Positions 9,390 to 18,071 are shown, counted from the stretch's first letter. The stretch is 64,000 nucleotides of DNA from Comamonas koreensis (GCF_014076495.1 NZ_CP043575.1:4278001-4342000); one strand, 5' to 3'. Numbers and translations: made by a program. Notes: a model not told the origin generated them from the letters alone.

Positions 9390-9821
9390 ATGAAAGATTT
9401 ACGCATTTCAACCGACAAGAAAGAGCTGGATATCCTTTTGATTCACAGCTTTCTTTCCACTGAAACTCCGTGGGCCAAGAATATCCCACTGAAATTATTG
9501 CGCAAAGCAATTGACAACTCTCTATGCTTTGGGGGCTATATAGAAAATCGACAAGTAGCATTTTGTCGCGTCATCACGGATAGCGCGACATTTGCCAATC
9601 TTGTTGATGTTTTCGTTATTCCTGAATGCCGGGGGAACGGCTATAGTAAAGCTCTAATGAGAGCTGTTTTATCTCATCCTCTACTTCAGGGGCTACGGCG
9701 TTTCACTTTAGCCACCAGCAACGCCCATGGCTTATATAAGGAATATGGATTTACATCCCCGCTATATCCAGATACATATATGGAACGATACTCTCCAAAT
9801 ATATATAATTCAAAAAACTGA
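9390..9821 (+). CDS. GNAT-family N-acetyltransferase
   Basis: A 143-residue acetyltransferase. The acetyl-CoA pyrophosphate-binding motif A is visible as VIPECRGNGYS (R81-G-N-G-Y85), and the C-terminal part has the LYKEYGF motif typical of small GNAT proteins. The substrate is unknown. The gene is strikingly AT-rich compared with the rest of the window, supporting recent transfer. The ATG is preceded by GAGG about ten bases upstream. The 150-base gap before it and 125-base gap after it hold no further gene. Confidence 0.85.
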   Translation: MKDLRISTDKKELDILLIHSFLSTETPWAKNIPLKLLRKAIDNSLCFGGYIENRQVAFCRVITDSATFANLVDVFVIPECRGNGYSKALMRAVLSHPLLQGLRRFTLATSNAHGLYKEYGFTSPLYPDTYMERYSPNIYNSKN

Positions 9822-9946
9822 GCGGCGTATTCAATATCTGCTGAGCGTCGGTCTGCGACGTTAGCACATCGGCAATTTACAGTCTGCCGACTGCGATCTA
9901 ACATTCAGAAAAAAATACTCCGCTAACACTAGCGCAAGGCTCTACT

Positions 9947-10279
9947 TTGAAAATTCGATGCCTCTGTGGTTCGTTCATTGTTGATGGTACGGACTGCTTA
10001 CCCAACAAAGCACACATAACGCCTGATCAAGGCTGGCTCGATGTGTTTGACACTCTCGATAGTGCAATCATTGATTCAATTTTCAGCGGCAAATTAAGCA
10101 AAGACGATGCATACATGCACGCAAGAAAAATAGTCCAGACGCCAGCCCGCACGATGTGGCAATGTGGATCTTGTGGAAGGTTGTTCATTGATTCTCAGGA
10201 TGGCTCGCAGCAGTGTTTTTCGCCCGAAAATCCAGAGAAGGGAAAGAGCATCCTTGCTTTAAAAAAAGATAGCATTTAG
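9947..10279 (+). CDS. Small hypothetical protein with a four-cysteine, zinc-ribbon-like arrangement
   Basis: 110 residues starting at TTG, chosen because CAAGG lies about nine bases upstream and the first residues (MKIRCLCG) already carry the motif. Cysteines C5 and C7 at the N-terminus and C73-x-x-C76 (WQCGSCGRLF) near the middle could bind one zinc ion. The part between (residues 25-65) looks helical. I do not recognise the family. Such proteins often occur singly in genomic islands, and no role can be assigned here. Confidence 0.65.
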   Translation: MKIRCLCGSFIVDGTDCLPNKAHITPDQGWLDVFDTLDSAIIDSIFSGKLSKDDAYMHARKIVQTPARTMWQCGSCGRLFIDSQDGSQQCFSPENPEKGKSILALKKDSI

Positions 10280-10693
10280 CTAGTCAGAACGCATGACTAC
10301 TGTAGGTCGTTCAGAGACAGTCAAAAGCCCCTTCAAACCGTTCGCACGAACACTGTCACTCAGCAGGCCAGTCGCTACAACTCTGGGGCTACGGTGATTG
10401 CACCCTGACGCAACCAGCCCTCACCTCATGGATCGCAGCCTCTCTCTTCGTGGCTCCCTACGCCGCCGGCGCAGCAGCTAGCTGCACCCTTGCTTTGAGA
10501 AAACCACCACCACCGCCCTGTTCCCCGATACCGAGATAGATGGCACGTTGCTTGCTTTGTCTGGCTGGTGCATGAAATTTCAATTTCATATGCACCATAT
10601 TAGTGAAATACCTATACCAAACTTCGATGAACTGCCCAACACTGGCGCAGCGATCCGAATCGAGCAAGCACGACTCTTCTCAAGGAGCTTTCA
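10280..10693. other. 414-base gene-free stretch at the right margin of the accessory island
   Basis: No credible coding region is present: short open frames here lack start signals and coding bias. The notable item is the 32-base inverted repeat at 10566-10597. AAGGAG at 10682-10687 is the ribosome-binding site of the MFS gene. The first 200 bases show nothing I can interpret. Confidence 0.6.
10566..10597 (+). promoter_or_regulatory. Imperfect inverted repeat, candidate operator before the MFS permease gene
   Basis: Two nested arms face each other: outer tggtgc with gcacca and inner atgaaat with atttcat around a ttca centre, offset by an extra AT on the right side. It is AT-rich within GC-rich surroundings, lies 97 bases before the MFS start and has no T tract, so a protein-binding site is likelier than a terminator. 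The cognate regulator is not evident in the window. Confidence 0.45.
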
Positions 10694-12121
10694 ATGGCTG
10701 GTGGACCTGCACTTTCCTCTGCACCCGACTCTCCCAAGGTGGCCGAACTCGACCAGGCCCTGGATAAGATTGGGGTGACCCGCTCGCACCACACGATCAT
10801 CTTTTTGATCCTGATTGGCTGCCTGTTTGACAGCTTCGAGCAGAACGCGGTCGGCATCATCGGGCCCATGCTCAAGGAGCAATGGGGGTTGACGGCGTCG
10901 GACATCGGCATGCTCAACTCGGTGACCTTTGCCTGCGCGGCGATTGGCCGCATCGTGTCGGGCTATATCGCAGACCGCTATGGCCGGCGCGTGATGCTGA
11001 CGGTGGACCTGCTGCTGTTCACGATTGGTGCGGGCATCTGCGCGATGGCGCCCAATCTGGCGGTGATGGCGCTGGGCCGGGCGGTGGTGGGCTTTGGCCT
11101 GGGGGGTGAGATTGCGATTGCGGTCACCATGCTGTCCGAGTTCTGCTCGTCCAAGTTCCGGGGCACAGCGGTCGGTCTGGTCAATGTGGGCGCGGGCGGG
11201 CTGGGCAATTTTCTGGCACCCGCCTTTGGCCTCTTGGTGTTCTGGATCTTCCCCGGCGACAACGGCTGGCGCTGGCTCTTTGTCTGCCTGATGGTGCCGG
11301 CGCTGCTGGCTGCGTTCTACCGCCGCTATATCCCCGAGACGCCACGTTTTCTGCTGTCGCAAGGCCGCATTGCCGAGACCAATGCCGTGCTGACGCGCCT
11401 GGCATCGGGCAAGCTGGCGGGCGCCGCGCAAGCCGCCCATCCCTATATCAGCGATGACGGCGCCAGCACCACGGCGGCCAAAATCAAGGTGCGCATCACC
11501 GAGATTTTCCGGGGCGCGCTCGGCCGCCGCACGGTGCCGCTGTGCATTACCATCTGGATGACCTATGGCGCGCAGATTTCGGTGCTGACCTTGATGCCGA
11601 CGATTCTGGTGGGCCTGGGCTACAGCATGTCCAAGAGCCTGCTGTTCACGATGGTGATGCAAAGCGGCAGCCTGTTGGGCGCGATTGCGGCATCAGCGCT
11701 GGGCTTTCACTTTCCGCGCAAACGGGTGCTGACCGCCGGCGCCATCTGCGCCTGCCTGGCGGCGCTCACGATTGGCTTTGCCGCCAAGAGCATTGTGGTG
11801 CTGCTGATTGCTGGGGCTACCTTCCAGTTCTTTGTGCTGCTGCTCAACACTACTATCTGGATCTATGCGCCCGAGCTCTACCCCACCCGTGTGCGCGCCT
11901 TTGGCACCGCCTTCATCCTCGCCACCGGCACGGCCGCCGGTGCGCTGATGCCGCTGGTAGCCGGCCGTCTGTTTGATGGTTTTGGCCTGGGCGGCGTGTT
12001 TGGCCTGGCCGCTGCGATGTACCTGATTTTCATCATCAGCGTGCAATGCGTGCCCGAGACCTATGGCCGCTCCCCCGATGCCGAGCCGCTGGCTGGCACG
12101 CCTGCCACGGCCCAATCCTAG
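10694..12121 (+). CDS. MFS transporter (sugar/organic-acid porter type)
   Basis: A 475-residue major facilitator protein with twelve predicted membrane helices. The loop 2-3 signature is present as GYIADRYGRR (about residue 95), and PETPRFL follows helix 6. A strong AAGGAG ribosome-binding site lies six bases before the ATG. The next gene, an Asp/Glu/hydantoin racemase-like protein, starts nine bases after the stop, so the pair probably handles one substrate, perhaps a hydantoin, ureide or amino-acid derivative. The substrate is not determinable from motifs. Confidence 0.87.
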   Translation: MAGGPALSSAPDSPKVAELDQALDKIGVTRSHHTIIFLILIGCLFDSFEQNAVGIIGPMLKEQWGLTASDIGMLNSVTFACAAIGRIVSGYIADRYGRRVMLTVDLLLFTIGAGICAMAPNLAVMALGRAVVGFGLGGEIAIAVTMLSEFCSSKFRGTAVGLVNVGAGGLGNFLAPAFGLLVFWIFPGDNGWRWLFVCLMVPALLAAFYRRYIPETPRFLLSQGRIAETNAVLTRLASGKLAGAAQAAHPYISDDGASTTAAKIKVRITEIFRGALGRRTVPLCITIWMTYGAQISVLTLMPTILVGLGYSMSKSLLFTMVMQSGSLLGAIAASALGFHFPRKRVLTAGAICACLAALTIGFAAKSIVVLLIAGATFQFFVLLLNTTIWIYAPELYPTRVRAFGTAFILATGTAAGALMPLVAGRLFDGFGLGGVFGLAAAMYLIFIISVQCVPETYGRSPDAEPLAGTPATAQS

Positions 12122-12130
12122 TTTTGCTGC

Positions 12131-12778
12131 ATGTCCAAAATCCTGCTGATCAACCCCAATGCCTCCGAGGCCACCACTGCGATGATGGCCGACATTGCCC
12201 AGCGCTCGGCGCCCGCGCCGTGGCAGATTCTGCCGCGCACCGCCGGCAAGGGCCCGTTGATGATCGTCAACGCGACCGAGCTGGCGCAAGCCGCGCTGGA
12301 GGTAGAAGACTGCTGGCGCGAGGCGCCCAGCGATTGCGCCGGTGTCATCATCAGCGCCTTTGGCGACCCAGGGCTGGAGCGGCTGCGCGCCTTGAGCGCC
12401 GTGCCCGTCGTCGGCATTGCCGAGGCCTCGATGCTGGAGGCGGTCAGCGGCGGGCGGCGCTTTGGTGTGGCCACTGTGACGCCGGATTTGGAGGAGCCGA
12501 TTGCCGGGCGCGTGGCTGCCGTGGGTTTGGCACACCTCTACACCGGCATCCGCCTGACCGAGGGCGACCCGCGCGCCTTGAGTGGTGATGCGCAGGCGCT
12601 GGAAGCCGCACTGGCCCAAGCTGTGCAGCGCTGTGTGGACGAGGATGGCGCGCAGGCCGTGATCATTGGCGGCGGCCCGCTGGGCCAGGCCGCCATTGCG
12701 CTGGCCGAGCGCCTGGATCTGCCGGTGATTGCGCCGATACCGGCGGCGGTGCGCAGGCTGGCCCAGCTGATGGGTTGA
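12131..12778 (+). CDS. Asp/Glu/hydantoin racemase-family protein lacking both catalytic cysteines
   Basis: 215 residues with the fold and opening (KILLINPNAS) of the Asp/Glu/hydantoin racemase superfamily. The two positions that hold the acid-base cysteines in active racemases differ here: the first region reads IISAFGDPGL (Ala at 76) and the second IIGGGPLGQ (residues 178-186, no Cys). The enzyme therefore probably does not racemise by the two-thiol mechanism and may be a lyase, isomerase or binding protein of a divergent subfamily. It is co-directional with the MFS permease upstream and convergent with the DadA-like gene, whose stop lies only three bases away. Confidence 0.8.
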   Translation: MSKILLINPNASEATTAMMADIAQRSAPAPWQILPRTAGKGPLMIVNATELAQAALEVEDCWREAPSDCAGVIISAFGDPGLERLRALSAVPVVGIAEASMLEAVSGGRRFGVATVTPDLEEPIAGRVAAVGLAHLYTGIRLTEGDPRALSGDAQALEAALAQAVQRCVDEDGAQAVIIGGGPLGQAAIALAERLDLPVIAPIPAAVRRLAQLMG

Positions 12779-12781
12779 GAT

Positions 12782-14059
12782 TTATCCGGCAGTGCGCAAC
12801 TGCCAAAACGGCAGCGCCTGTGGCCCGCACATGCCGGTCGCTATGCGCTGGGCCGTCGGCAGCGAGCCGGTCAGGCCCAAGTGGCCATGGCCCACAGCCA
12901 GCCACAGGCCCTGGATCGCATCGATATGGCCCACGATGGGCACGGAGCCCGGCAGGCAGGGGCGGTGGCCCATCCAGTGCTGGGCCTCCAGGCCTGCCAG
13001 CGCCGGGAAGGCCTCGCGCGCCATGCGCTCGATGCCCGCTGCGCGGCGCGGGTTGGGCGGGGCCTTCAGCCCAGCGATCTCGACCGTGCCGCCCACGCGC
13101 AGCCCGCCTTCCATCGGCGCGATAAACACCTTTTTGTCGGCCAGCACCACGGTGCGTTCCACCAGGTGCTGGGCACCGGCAAACTGGGCGTGGTAGCCGC
13201 GTTGCGATTCGATCGGCAGCAGCATGCCCAGCGGCTTGAGCAATGCAGGCGCCCAGGCACCAGCGGCCACGACGATATGCGGCCAGCGCTGCGCATCGAG
13301 CGCGGCATCGCCCGTGCGCACGGCCCAGCCCTTGTCATCGGGGCGGATGGCCTTGACCTCCGCCTGCACCAGCTTGCCGCCGCGCTGCACAAAGGCATGC
13401 AGCATGCTTTGCACATAGCGCAGCGGGTTCAGGATGGTGCCGTGGTCGGCGAGATAACGGCCATGGGCATAGCCCTGGGGTGCATGGGGCTCGAGCGCCT
13501 CGATGCCGGCGCGGTCCAGCTCCTCGACCTGGTAGCCATACTTGGCGCGCAGCTGCCAGCCGGTGGCATCCTTTTGCGCGTAATCGGCATCGGGGTAGAG
13601 GTGCAGATGGCCGCGCCGCATGAACAGCTCGGACACGCCCAGGTTCTGCGCCAGCGCCGCATGCGCATCGACGGCGCCCTGGTACAGGTCGTTGAGGCGC
13701 TCTGCCGCCGCAGCCACACGCTTGGGCTCGGCCGATTGCGCAAAGGCCACCAGCCAGGACGCCGCCTTGGGCAGGTGCTTCCAGCCAATCGACAGCGGGC
13801 CGTCCTGGTCCATCAGCATGCCGGGCACGGTTTTCAAGATGCCAGGCAGGGCCAGCGGCGCGACCGAGCCGGGGCTGATCGCGCCGGAGTTGCCATAGCT
13901 GCATTCCATGCCGGGCTCGCCCCGGTCGATCAAGGTGACGGCCACGCCATAGCTTTGCAGCGCCAGGGCGGTAGCTACGCCGACCACACCGGCGCCCACC
14001 ACCACCACCTGCTTGGGTGCCTGCACCGGGGCGCCCTGCTTGTTCACTGTCTCTGTCAT
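12782..14059 (-). CDS. FAD-dependent D-amino-acid dehydrogenase (DadA-like)
   Basis: 425 residues of the DAO/DadA fold. The FAD-binding motif VVGAGVVG is at residues 20-27, followed by a typical DRGEPGMECSYGNSG segment and a C-terminal GHGHLGLTGS motif. Such enzymes oxidatively deaminate D-amino acids and pass electrons to the respiratory chain. I chose ATG 14059 because it overlaps the stop of the Nudix gene (ATGA); a TTG three codons upstream is possible. It is a paralogue of the gene at 39045-40304. The substrate is unknown. Confidence 0.86.
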   Translation of the reverse strand: MTETVNKQGAPVQAPKQVVVVGAGVVGVATALALQSYGVAVTLIDRGEPGMECSYGNSGAISPGSVAPLALPGILKTVPGMLMDQDGPLSIGWKHLPKAASWLVAFAQSAEPKRVAAAAERLNDLYQGAVDAHAALAQNLGVSELFMRRGHLHLYPDADYAQKDATGWQLRAKYGYQVEELDRAGIEALEPHAPQGYAHGRYLADHGTILNPLRYVQSMLHAFVQRGGKLVQAEVKAIRPDDKGWAVRTGDAALDAQRWPHIVVAAGAWAPALLKPLGMLLPIESQRGYHAQFAGAQHLVERTVVLADKKVFIAPMEGGLRVGGTVEIAGLKAPPNPRRAAGIERMAREAFPALAGLEAQHWMGHRPCLPGSVPIVGHIDAIQGLWLAVGHGHLGLTGSLPTAQRIATGMCGPQALPFWQLRTAG

Positions 14060-14907
14060 GTCATCCAATCTGCAAAACCGGCCCAGACCAAGGCGGCCTC
14101 GGGCGTGAACCGTGCCTGCGCCAGCTGCTGCTGGACCTCAGCGGCCTGCCACAGCGCAAACTGCGCCACTTCGCCATCCTGGTTGCGGGGCACCTGGCCT
14201 TCGGGCACGGTGGCGGCATACCAGTGGATGTCTTCGTACATATAGCCCAGGTCGTCGCCGCCATCGCTGTCGGGCTGGCGAAAACGCAGCACGCCGCCAT
14301 GGCGCAGGCCCTGCAAGTCAGTAATCTGCAGGCCGGCCTCTTCCCAGGTTTCGCGCGCCAGGGCTTGGTCCAAACTGTCCTGGGCCGAGACCATGCCGCC
14401 CATCAAGGTGTCCCAGTGCAGCGGGTAGTTGGCCTTGTTGGCCGCGCGCTGCTGCACCCACAGGCGCCCATCAGGCGCGATGCCCACCAGGTGCACGGCC
14501 AAGGTGGCAATGCCCAGCACGCGCACCGCCCCGCGCTCGACGGTGCCGATAAGGCTGCCATCGACCGCCTGCACGGCCAGCTGCTCGTTGCGCCAGGGGC
14601 CAATGCGGCCCGCATCGCGCAGCGCATCGGCCAGGCGGCCCATCAGCGCCGTCGCGTCCTGCGTGGGTGATTCAAGCAGCCACACCGCCGTGCCCGAGCG
14701 CTCGCGCTTGGACAGCAGTGCATCACCGCCCAGGCGCCCGGCAATGCCGGTGTCGATCAGAAAATGCTCGACCAGGGAGCCGACCGCCTGGCCGTTGACC
14801 CACAGCGGCAGCCGGGGCTTGCGCGGCGGCGACTGCATGGCCCTGCGCGCAGCAGCCAGCCAGGTGGGCGGCTCGGACGCGAACAGCGGGGGAGAAACAC
14901 GGGTCAT
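14056..14907 (-). CDS. Nudix hydrolase with N-terminal DUF4743-like domain
   Basis: 283 residues. The first 125 resemble the DUF4743 domain that precedes Nudix domains in Tnr3/thiamine-diphosphokinase-associated proteins. The Nudix box spans residues 171-193: the first Glu is replaced by Asp (D177), while R185-E186 and E189-E190-x-G192 are intact. Relatives dephosphorylate damaged thiamine diphosphates or other nucleoside diphosphate derivatives; the actual substrate is uncertain. It is translated just ahead of the DadA-like gene with a four-base overlap. Confidence 0.85.
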   Translation of the reverse strand: MTRVSPPLFASEPPTWLAAARRAMQSPPRKPRLPLWVNGQAVGSLVEHFLIDTGIAGRLGGDALLSKRERSGTAVWLLESPTQDATALMGRLADALRDAGRIGPWRNEQLAVQAVDGSLIGTVERGAVRVLGIATLAVHLVGIAPDGRLWVQQRAANKANYPLHWDTLMGGMVSAQDSLDQALARETWEEAGLQITDLQGLRHGGVLRFRQPDSDGGDDLGYMYEDIHWYAATVPEGQVPRNQDGEVAQFALWQAAEVQQQLAQARFTPEAALVWAGFADWMT

Positions 14908-15008
14908 GGTGCACTATCAAAATAAAAGCAGATGGATGTTAGTCCATCTGCGCCTGGGGGCTGCCAGCCCCCGCCCAAAACCCGATGCGGACATCGGCTA
15001 CGGGAACA

Positions 15009-15989
15009 TCAGGGAAGCAGGATGCTGCTGCCCGTGGTTTGGCGTGCCTCGAGCGCGCGGTGCGCGGCCTGCACTTCGGACAGCGCAAAACGCTGCGCGA
15101 TATGGATCTTGACCTGGCCCGAGGCCACGACGGCGAACAGGTCATTGGCCATGGCCTGGCAGGCCTCGCGCGAGCGCAGGTGGGTAAAGAGGCCCTGGCG
15201 CGTGACATACAGGCTCTTGGCCGCCAGGATGGCCGGCGCAAATGGCGGAACCGGGCCGGAGGCATTGCCAAACGACACCATCAGGCCAAAGGCGCGCAGG
15301 CATTGCAGCGAGCCATCCCAGGTGTCCTTGCCGACCGAGTCATAGACGACCTTGACACCCTTGCCGCCGGTGATGTCCTTGACGCGTTCGGCAAAGTTTT
15401 CCGTGCGGTAGTTGATCGCGACCTCGGCGCCATGGGCCAGCGCCAGCTGGCATTTCTCTGCGGAGCCAGCGGTCGCAATCAGGCGCAGGCCCAGCGCCTT
15501 GGCCCATTGGCAGGCGATCAGCCCCACGCCGCCTGCCGCAGCGTGGAAGAGCACAAAGTCGCCCGCATGCAGGCCTTCAACCGGCTTGGCCTGGCGCAGC
15601 AGGTACTGGGCCGTCAGGCCCTTGAGCATCATCGCCGCGCCGGTTTCAAAATCAATGCTGTCGGGCAGTTGGCAGACATAGGCGGCGGGCATCACCCGCA
15701 CTTCGCTGTAGCTGCCCGGTGGGTTGCTGGCATAGGCCACGCGGTCGCCCACCTGCAGGTGCTGCACGCCTTCGCCCACGGCCTCGACGACACCGGCGCC
15801 TTCCATGCCCAGGTTCAAAGGCAGCGGCAGGGTGTAGAGGCCCGTGCGCTGGTAGACGTCGATGAAATTGAGCCCGATGGCATGGTGGCGTATGCGCACT
15901 TCGCCGGGGCCAGGGGCGCCGACATCCACGTCGACCAGTTTCATCTCCTCGGGTCCGCCATTGCGCGCAATCTGTACTGCCAAAGACAT
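15009..15989 (-). CDS. qor: NADPH:quinone oxidoreductase (zinc-free medium-chain family)
   Basis: 326 residues of the medium-chain dehydrogenase/reductase superfamily. The nucleotide-binding loop AAAGGVG lies mid-protein within FHAAAGGVGLIACQWAK, and the catalytic-zinc cysteines of alcohol dehydrogenases are absent, as in quinone oxidoreductases. It would reduce quinones using NADPH in the cytoplasm. The frame is open further upstream, but ATG 15989 is supported by AGGAG about seven bases before it and by the N-terminal homology (MSLAVQIARNGGPE). It stands alone, divergent from a DMT permease. Confidence 0.88.
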   Translation of the reverse strand: MSLAVQIARNGGPEEMKLVDVDVGAPGPGEVRIRHHAIGLNFIDVYQRTGLYTLPLPLNLGMEGAGVVEAVGEGVQHLQVGDRVAYASNPPGSYSEVRVMPAAYVCQLPDSIDFETGAAMMLKGLTAQYLLRQAKPVEGLHAGDFVLFHAAAGGVGLIACQWAKALGLRLIATAGSAEKCQLALAHGAEVAINYRTENFAERVKDITGGKGVKVVYDSVGKDTWDGSLQCLRAFGLMVSFGNASGPVPPFAPAILAAKSLYVTRQGLFTHLRSREACQAMANDLFAVVASGQVKIHIAQRFALSEVQAAHRALEARQTTGSSILLP

Positions 15990-16087
15990 GGGAATTCTCC
16001 TGTGTGAACTGAGATAGGTTCTGGGTAGGTGCTTGGTGCCGTCAGTCACCATGCTGCCACGCTTTCACACCGGCTGCTGTCACGGGG

Positions 16088-17005
16088 ATGTACAGTCACG
16101 CGATGCAACAAAAACTGACACCGTCGACCATGGCGCTGCTGACCGCCGCCCCGCTGATGTGGGCGGGCAATGCCGTCGTGGGCCGGCTGGTGCACGAGCT
16201 GGTCTCCCCCATGCTGCTGAACTTTGTGCGCTGGCTGCTGGCCTTCGCGATCATGCTGCCGCTGGCCTACCCACTGCTGCGCCGGGGCAGCCCGCTGTGG
16301 CCGCAGTGGAAGCGCTGGTCCATCATCGGCCTGCTGGGCATTGGCTGCTACAACGCCTTCCAGTACATGGCGCTCAAGACCTCGGGGCCCATCAATGTGA
16401 CCCTGGTGGCATCCAGCATGCCGCTGTGGATGATGGCCTTTGGCGCGCTGTTCTTCCAGACCCGCATCACGCGGCCGCAGATGCTGGGCGCGCTGTTCTC
16501 GGTCAGCGGCGTGCTGCTGGTGCTCAGCCATGGCAGCTGGCAGCAGCTGACCCAACTGCGCCTGGTGCCGGGCGATCTGTTCATGCTGCTGTCCACCGCC
16601 TGCTGGTCGCTCTACAGCTGGCTGCTGGTGCGTACCCCCGATCCGGCCGGCATCAAAAGCCAGTGGGCGCTGCTGCTGATGGCCCAGCTGACCTTTGGCC
16701 TGCTCTGGTCCGGGCTGTTTGCTGCTGGCGAATGGGCCGTGGGCGCCAGCCAGCTGCAGATCAACAGCACCCTGCTCTGGGCCATTGCCTATATCGTCAT
16801 TGGCCCGGCCCTGGTCGCCTACCGCTGCTGGGGCGTGGGCGTGCAGCGCGTGGGCCCCACGGTGGCGGGCTTTTTTACCAACCTCACGCCGCTGTTTGCT
16901 GCCGTGCTGTCGGCCGCCTTTTTGGGCGAGCCGCCCCGCCTCTACCATGCGGCGGCCTTTGTGCTGGTGGTCGCCGGGATTGTGATTTCGTCGCGCCGGG
17001 CCTGA
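16088..17005 (+). CDS. DMT-superfamily (EamA) inner-membrane permease
   Basis: 305 residues with ten predicted membrane helices in two EamA repeats (about 12-140 and 155-300). These permeases export or import metabolites and drugs; the substrate is unknown. A second in-frame ATG at 16103 (MQQKLTP) is an equally possible start. It is transcribed divergently from qor, 98 bases apart. It is not closely similar to the other DMT permease in this window. Confidence 0.85.
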   Translation: MYSHAMQQKLTPSTMALLTAAPLMWAGNAVVGRLVHELVSPMLLNFVRWLLAFAIMLPLAYPLLRRGSPLWPQWKRWSIIGLLGIGCYNAFQYMALKTSGPINVTLVASSMPLWMMAFGALFFQTRITRPQMLGALFSVSGVLLVLSHGSWQQLTQLRLVPGDLFMLLSTACWSLYSWLLVRTPDPAGIKSQWALLLMAQLTFGLLWSGLFAAGEWAVGASQLQINSTLLWAIAYIVIGPALVAYRCWGVGVQRVGPTVAGFFTNLTPLFAAVLSAAFLGEPPRLYHAAAFVLVVAGIVISSRRA

Positions 17006-17128
17006 TGCGGGCCGGCCCAGGCGTTTACAACCTGCTACGGATAGAACGCGCGCTTCACACTGGCGCCCTTGCGCAAGCGCACAGTGCATCCCATATGCGG
17101 TGACACCACCACCTGCGAGGATGCCGAG

Positions 17129-17992
17129 ATGAACGCGCAAGAACAGACCCTGATTGAGAACCTCTTCCAGCAACTGCGCCAGTTGGATGGCCAGCCCAAG
17201 GACGGCCAGGCAGAAGCCTGGGTACGCCAGCAGGCCCAGCAAACCCCCGATGCGCTCTATTGGCTGACCCAGCGCGGCCTGCTGCTGGAGCAGGCGCTGC
17301 AACAGGCTCAGCAGCAAGAGGCGCAGTTGCAGGCGCAACTGGTCGAGGCCCGGGCTGCTGCCGCTAAACCGTCTGGCGGCAGTTCCAGCTTCTTAGGTGC
17401 CGGGCTGGACACGCATTTTGGCCGCAGCCCGGATGCCAACCTGGCCAGCCGCAGCCCCGCTGGCTATGCCCCCAGCTATCCGCCCAACAGCGCTGCGCCC
17501 GCAGGCTATGGCGATACGCCAGCCCCGGCCAGCACGGGGCGCTGGTTTGGCGCGGCCCCGGCAGCAGCCACCCCGGCAGCGCCCGCCCCCATGCCTGCGC
17601 AGCCCTCGGCGGGGTCGGCAGCGGGCGGCTTTCTGGGCCAGGCCGCTGCCTCTGCCGCCGGTGTGGCGGGTGGCATGTTGCTGTTCAATGGTCTGAGCCA
17701 CCTTTGGAGCAACCCCGCGCAGGCGGCGGCCAACCCCAGCCATGCGGCCAGCAGCAGCCCGGCTGCAGACAGCGCCAGCACGGCCAACACCAGCGGCAGC
17801 GGCAGCGGCGACAACGGTGGCCTGGACCAGCTCGCCCAGCAAGCCGGGCGCGACCATGTGGACGCGGCGGCCAACCGCTGGATGCCGGATACGGACAGCA
17901 GCAGCGGCAGCAGTGATAGCAACAGCCAGGACGTGGCGGACTATGACGGCGGGGACGATGGCTTTGATTTCTTTGACGATGACCAGGCCTGA
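17129..17992 (+). CDS. DUF2076 domain protein
   Basis: 287 residues of the DUF2076 family, described as periplasmic ligand-binding-sensor-like but functionally unproven. Residues 1-80 are helical and Gln-rich (LIENLFQQLRQLD, then QQAQQQEAQ), suggesting a coiled coil. The middle is Ala-Pro-Gly rich and probably disordered, with one hydrophobic segment near residues 168-190. The C-terminus is acidic (YDGGDDGFDFFDDD). Homology starts at ATG 17129, preceded by GAGG, although the frame is open 60 bases upstream. No signal peptide is visible. A strong terminator follows. Confidence 0.85.
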   Translation: MNAQEQTLIENLFQQLRQLDGQPKDGQAEAWVRQQAQQTPDALYWLTQRGLLLEQALQQAQQQEAQLQAQLVEARAAAAKPSGGSSSFLGAGLDTHFGRSPDANLASRSPAGYAPSYPPNSAAPAGYGDTPAPASTGRWFGAAPAAATPAAPAPMPAQPSAGSAAGGFLGQAAASAAGVAGGMLLFNGLSHLWSNPAQAAANPSHAASSSPAADSASTANTSGSGSGDNGGLDQLAQQAGRDHVDAAANRWMPDTDSSSGSSDSNSQDVADYDGGDDGFDFFDDDQA

Positions 17993-18014
17993 TCGCCGGC
18001 CAGAACGTTAGACA

Positions 18015-18052
18015 TCAAAAAACCGCCCGGGCAGCTGCTCGGGCGGTTTTGC
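18015..18052. terminator. Strong, probably bidirectional terminator
   Basis: Arms aaaaccgcccg (18019-18029) and cgggcggtttt (18040-18050) are perfectly complementary, with A residues before and T residues after, so it can act on both strands. It ends the DUF2076 transcript; on the other strand it lies beyond the MITE-like element downstream of the SDR gene. Confidence 0.85.
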
Positions 18053-18071
18053 TTGGTGGGTGCGGGCGCTT

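Noticed and set aside
10548..10778. Open frame across the inverted repeat and the start of the MFS gene.
   Set aside because: It overlaps the MFS gene in another frame, with no start signal or recognisable sequence.
14956..14972. Hairpin gggggct/agccccc downstream of the qor gene.
   Set aside because: There is no T run on the strand that would need one, so termination is unsupported.
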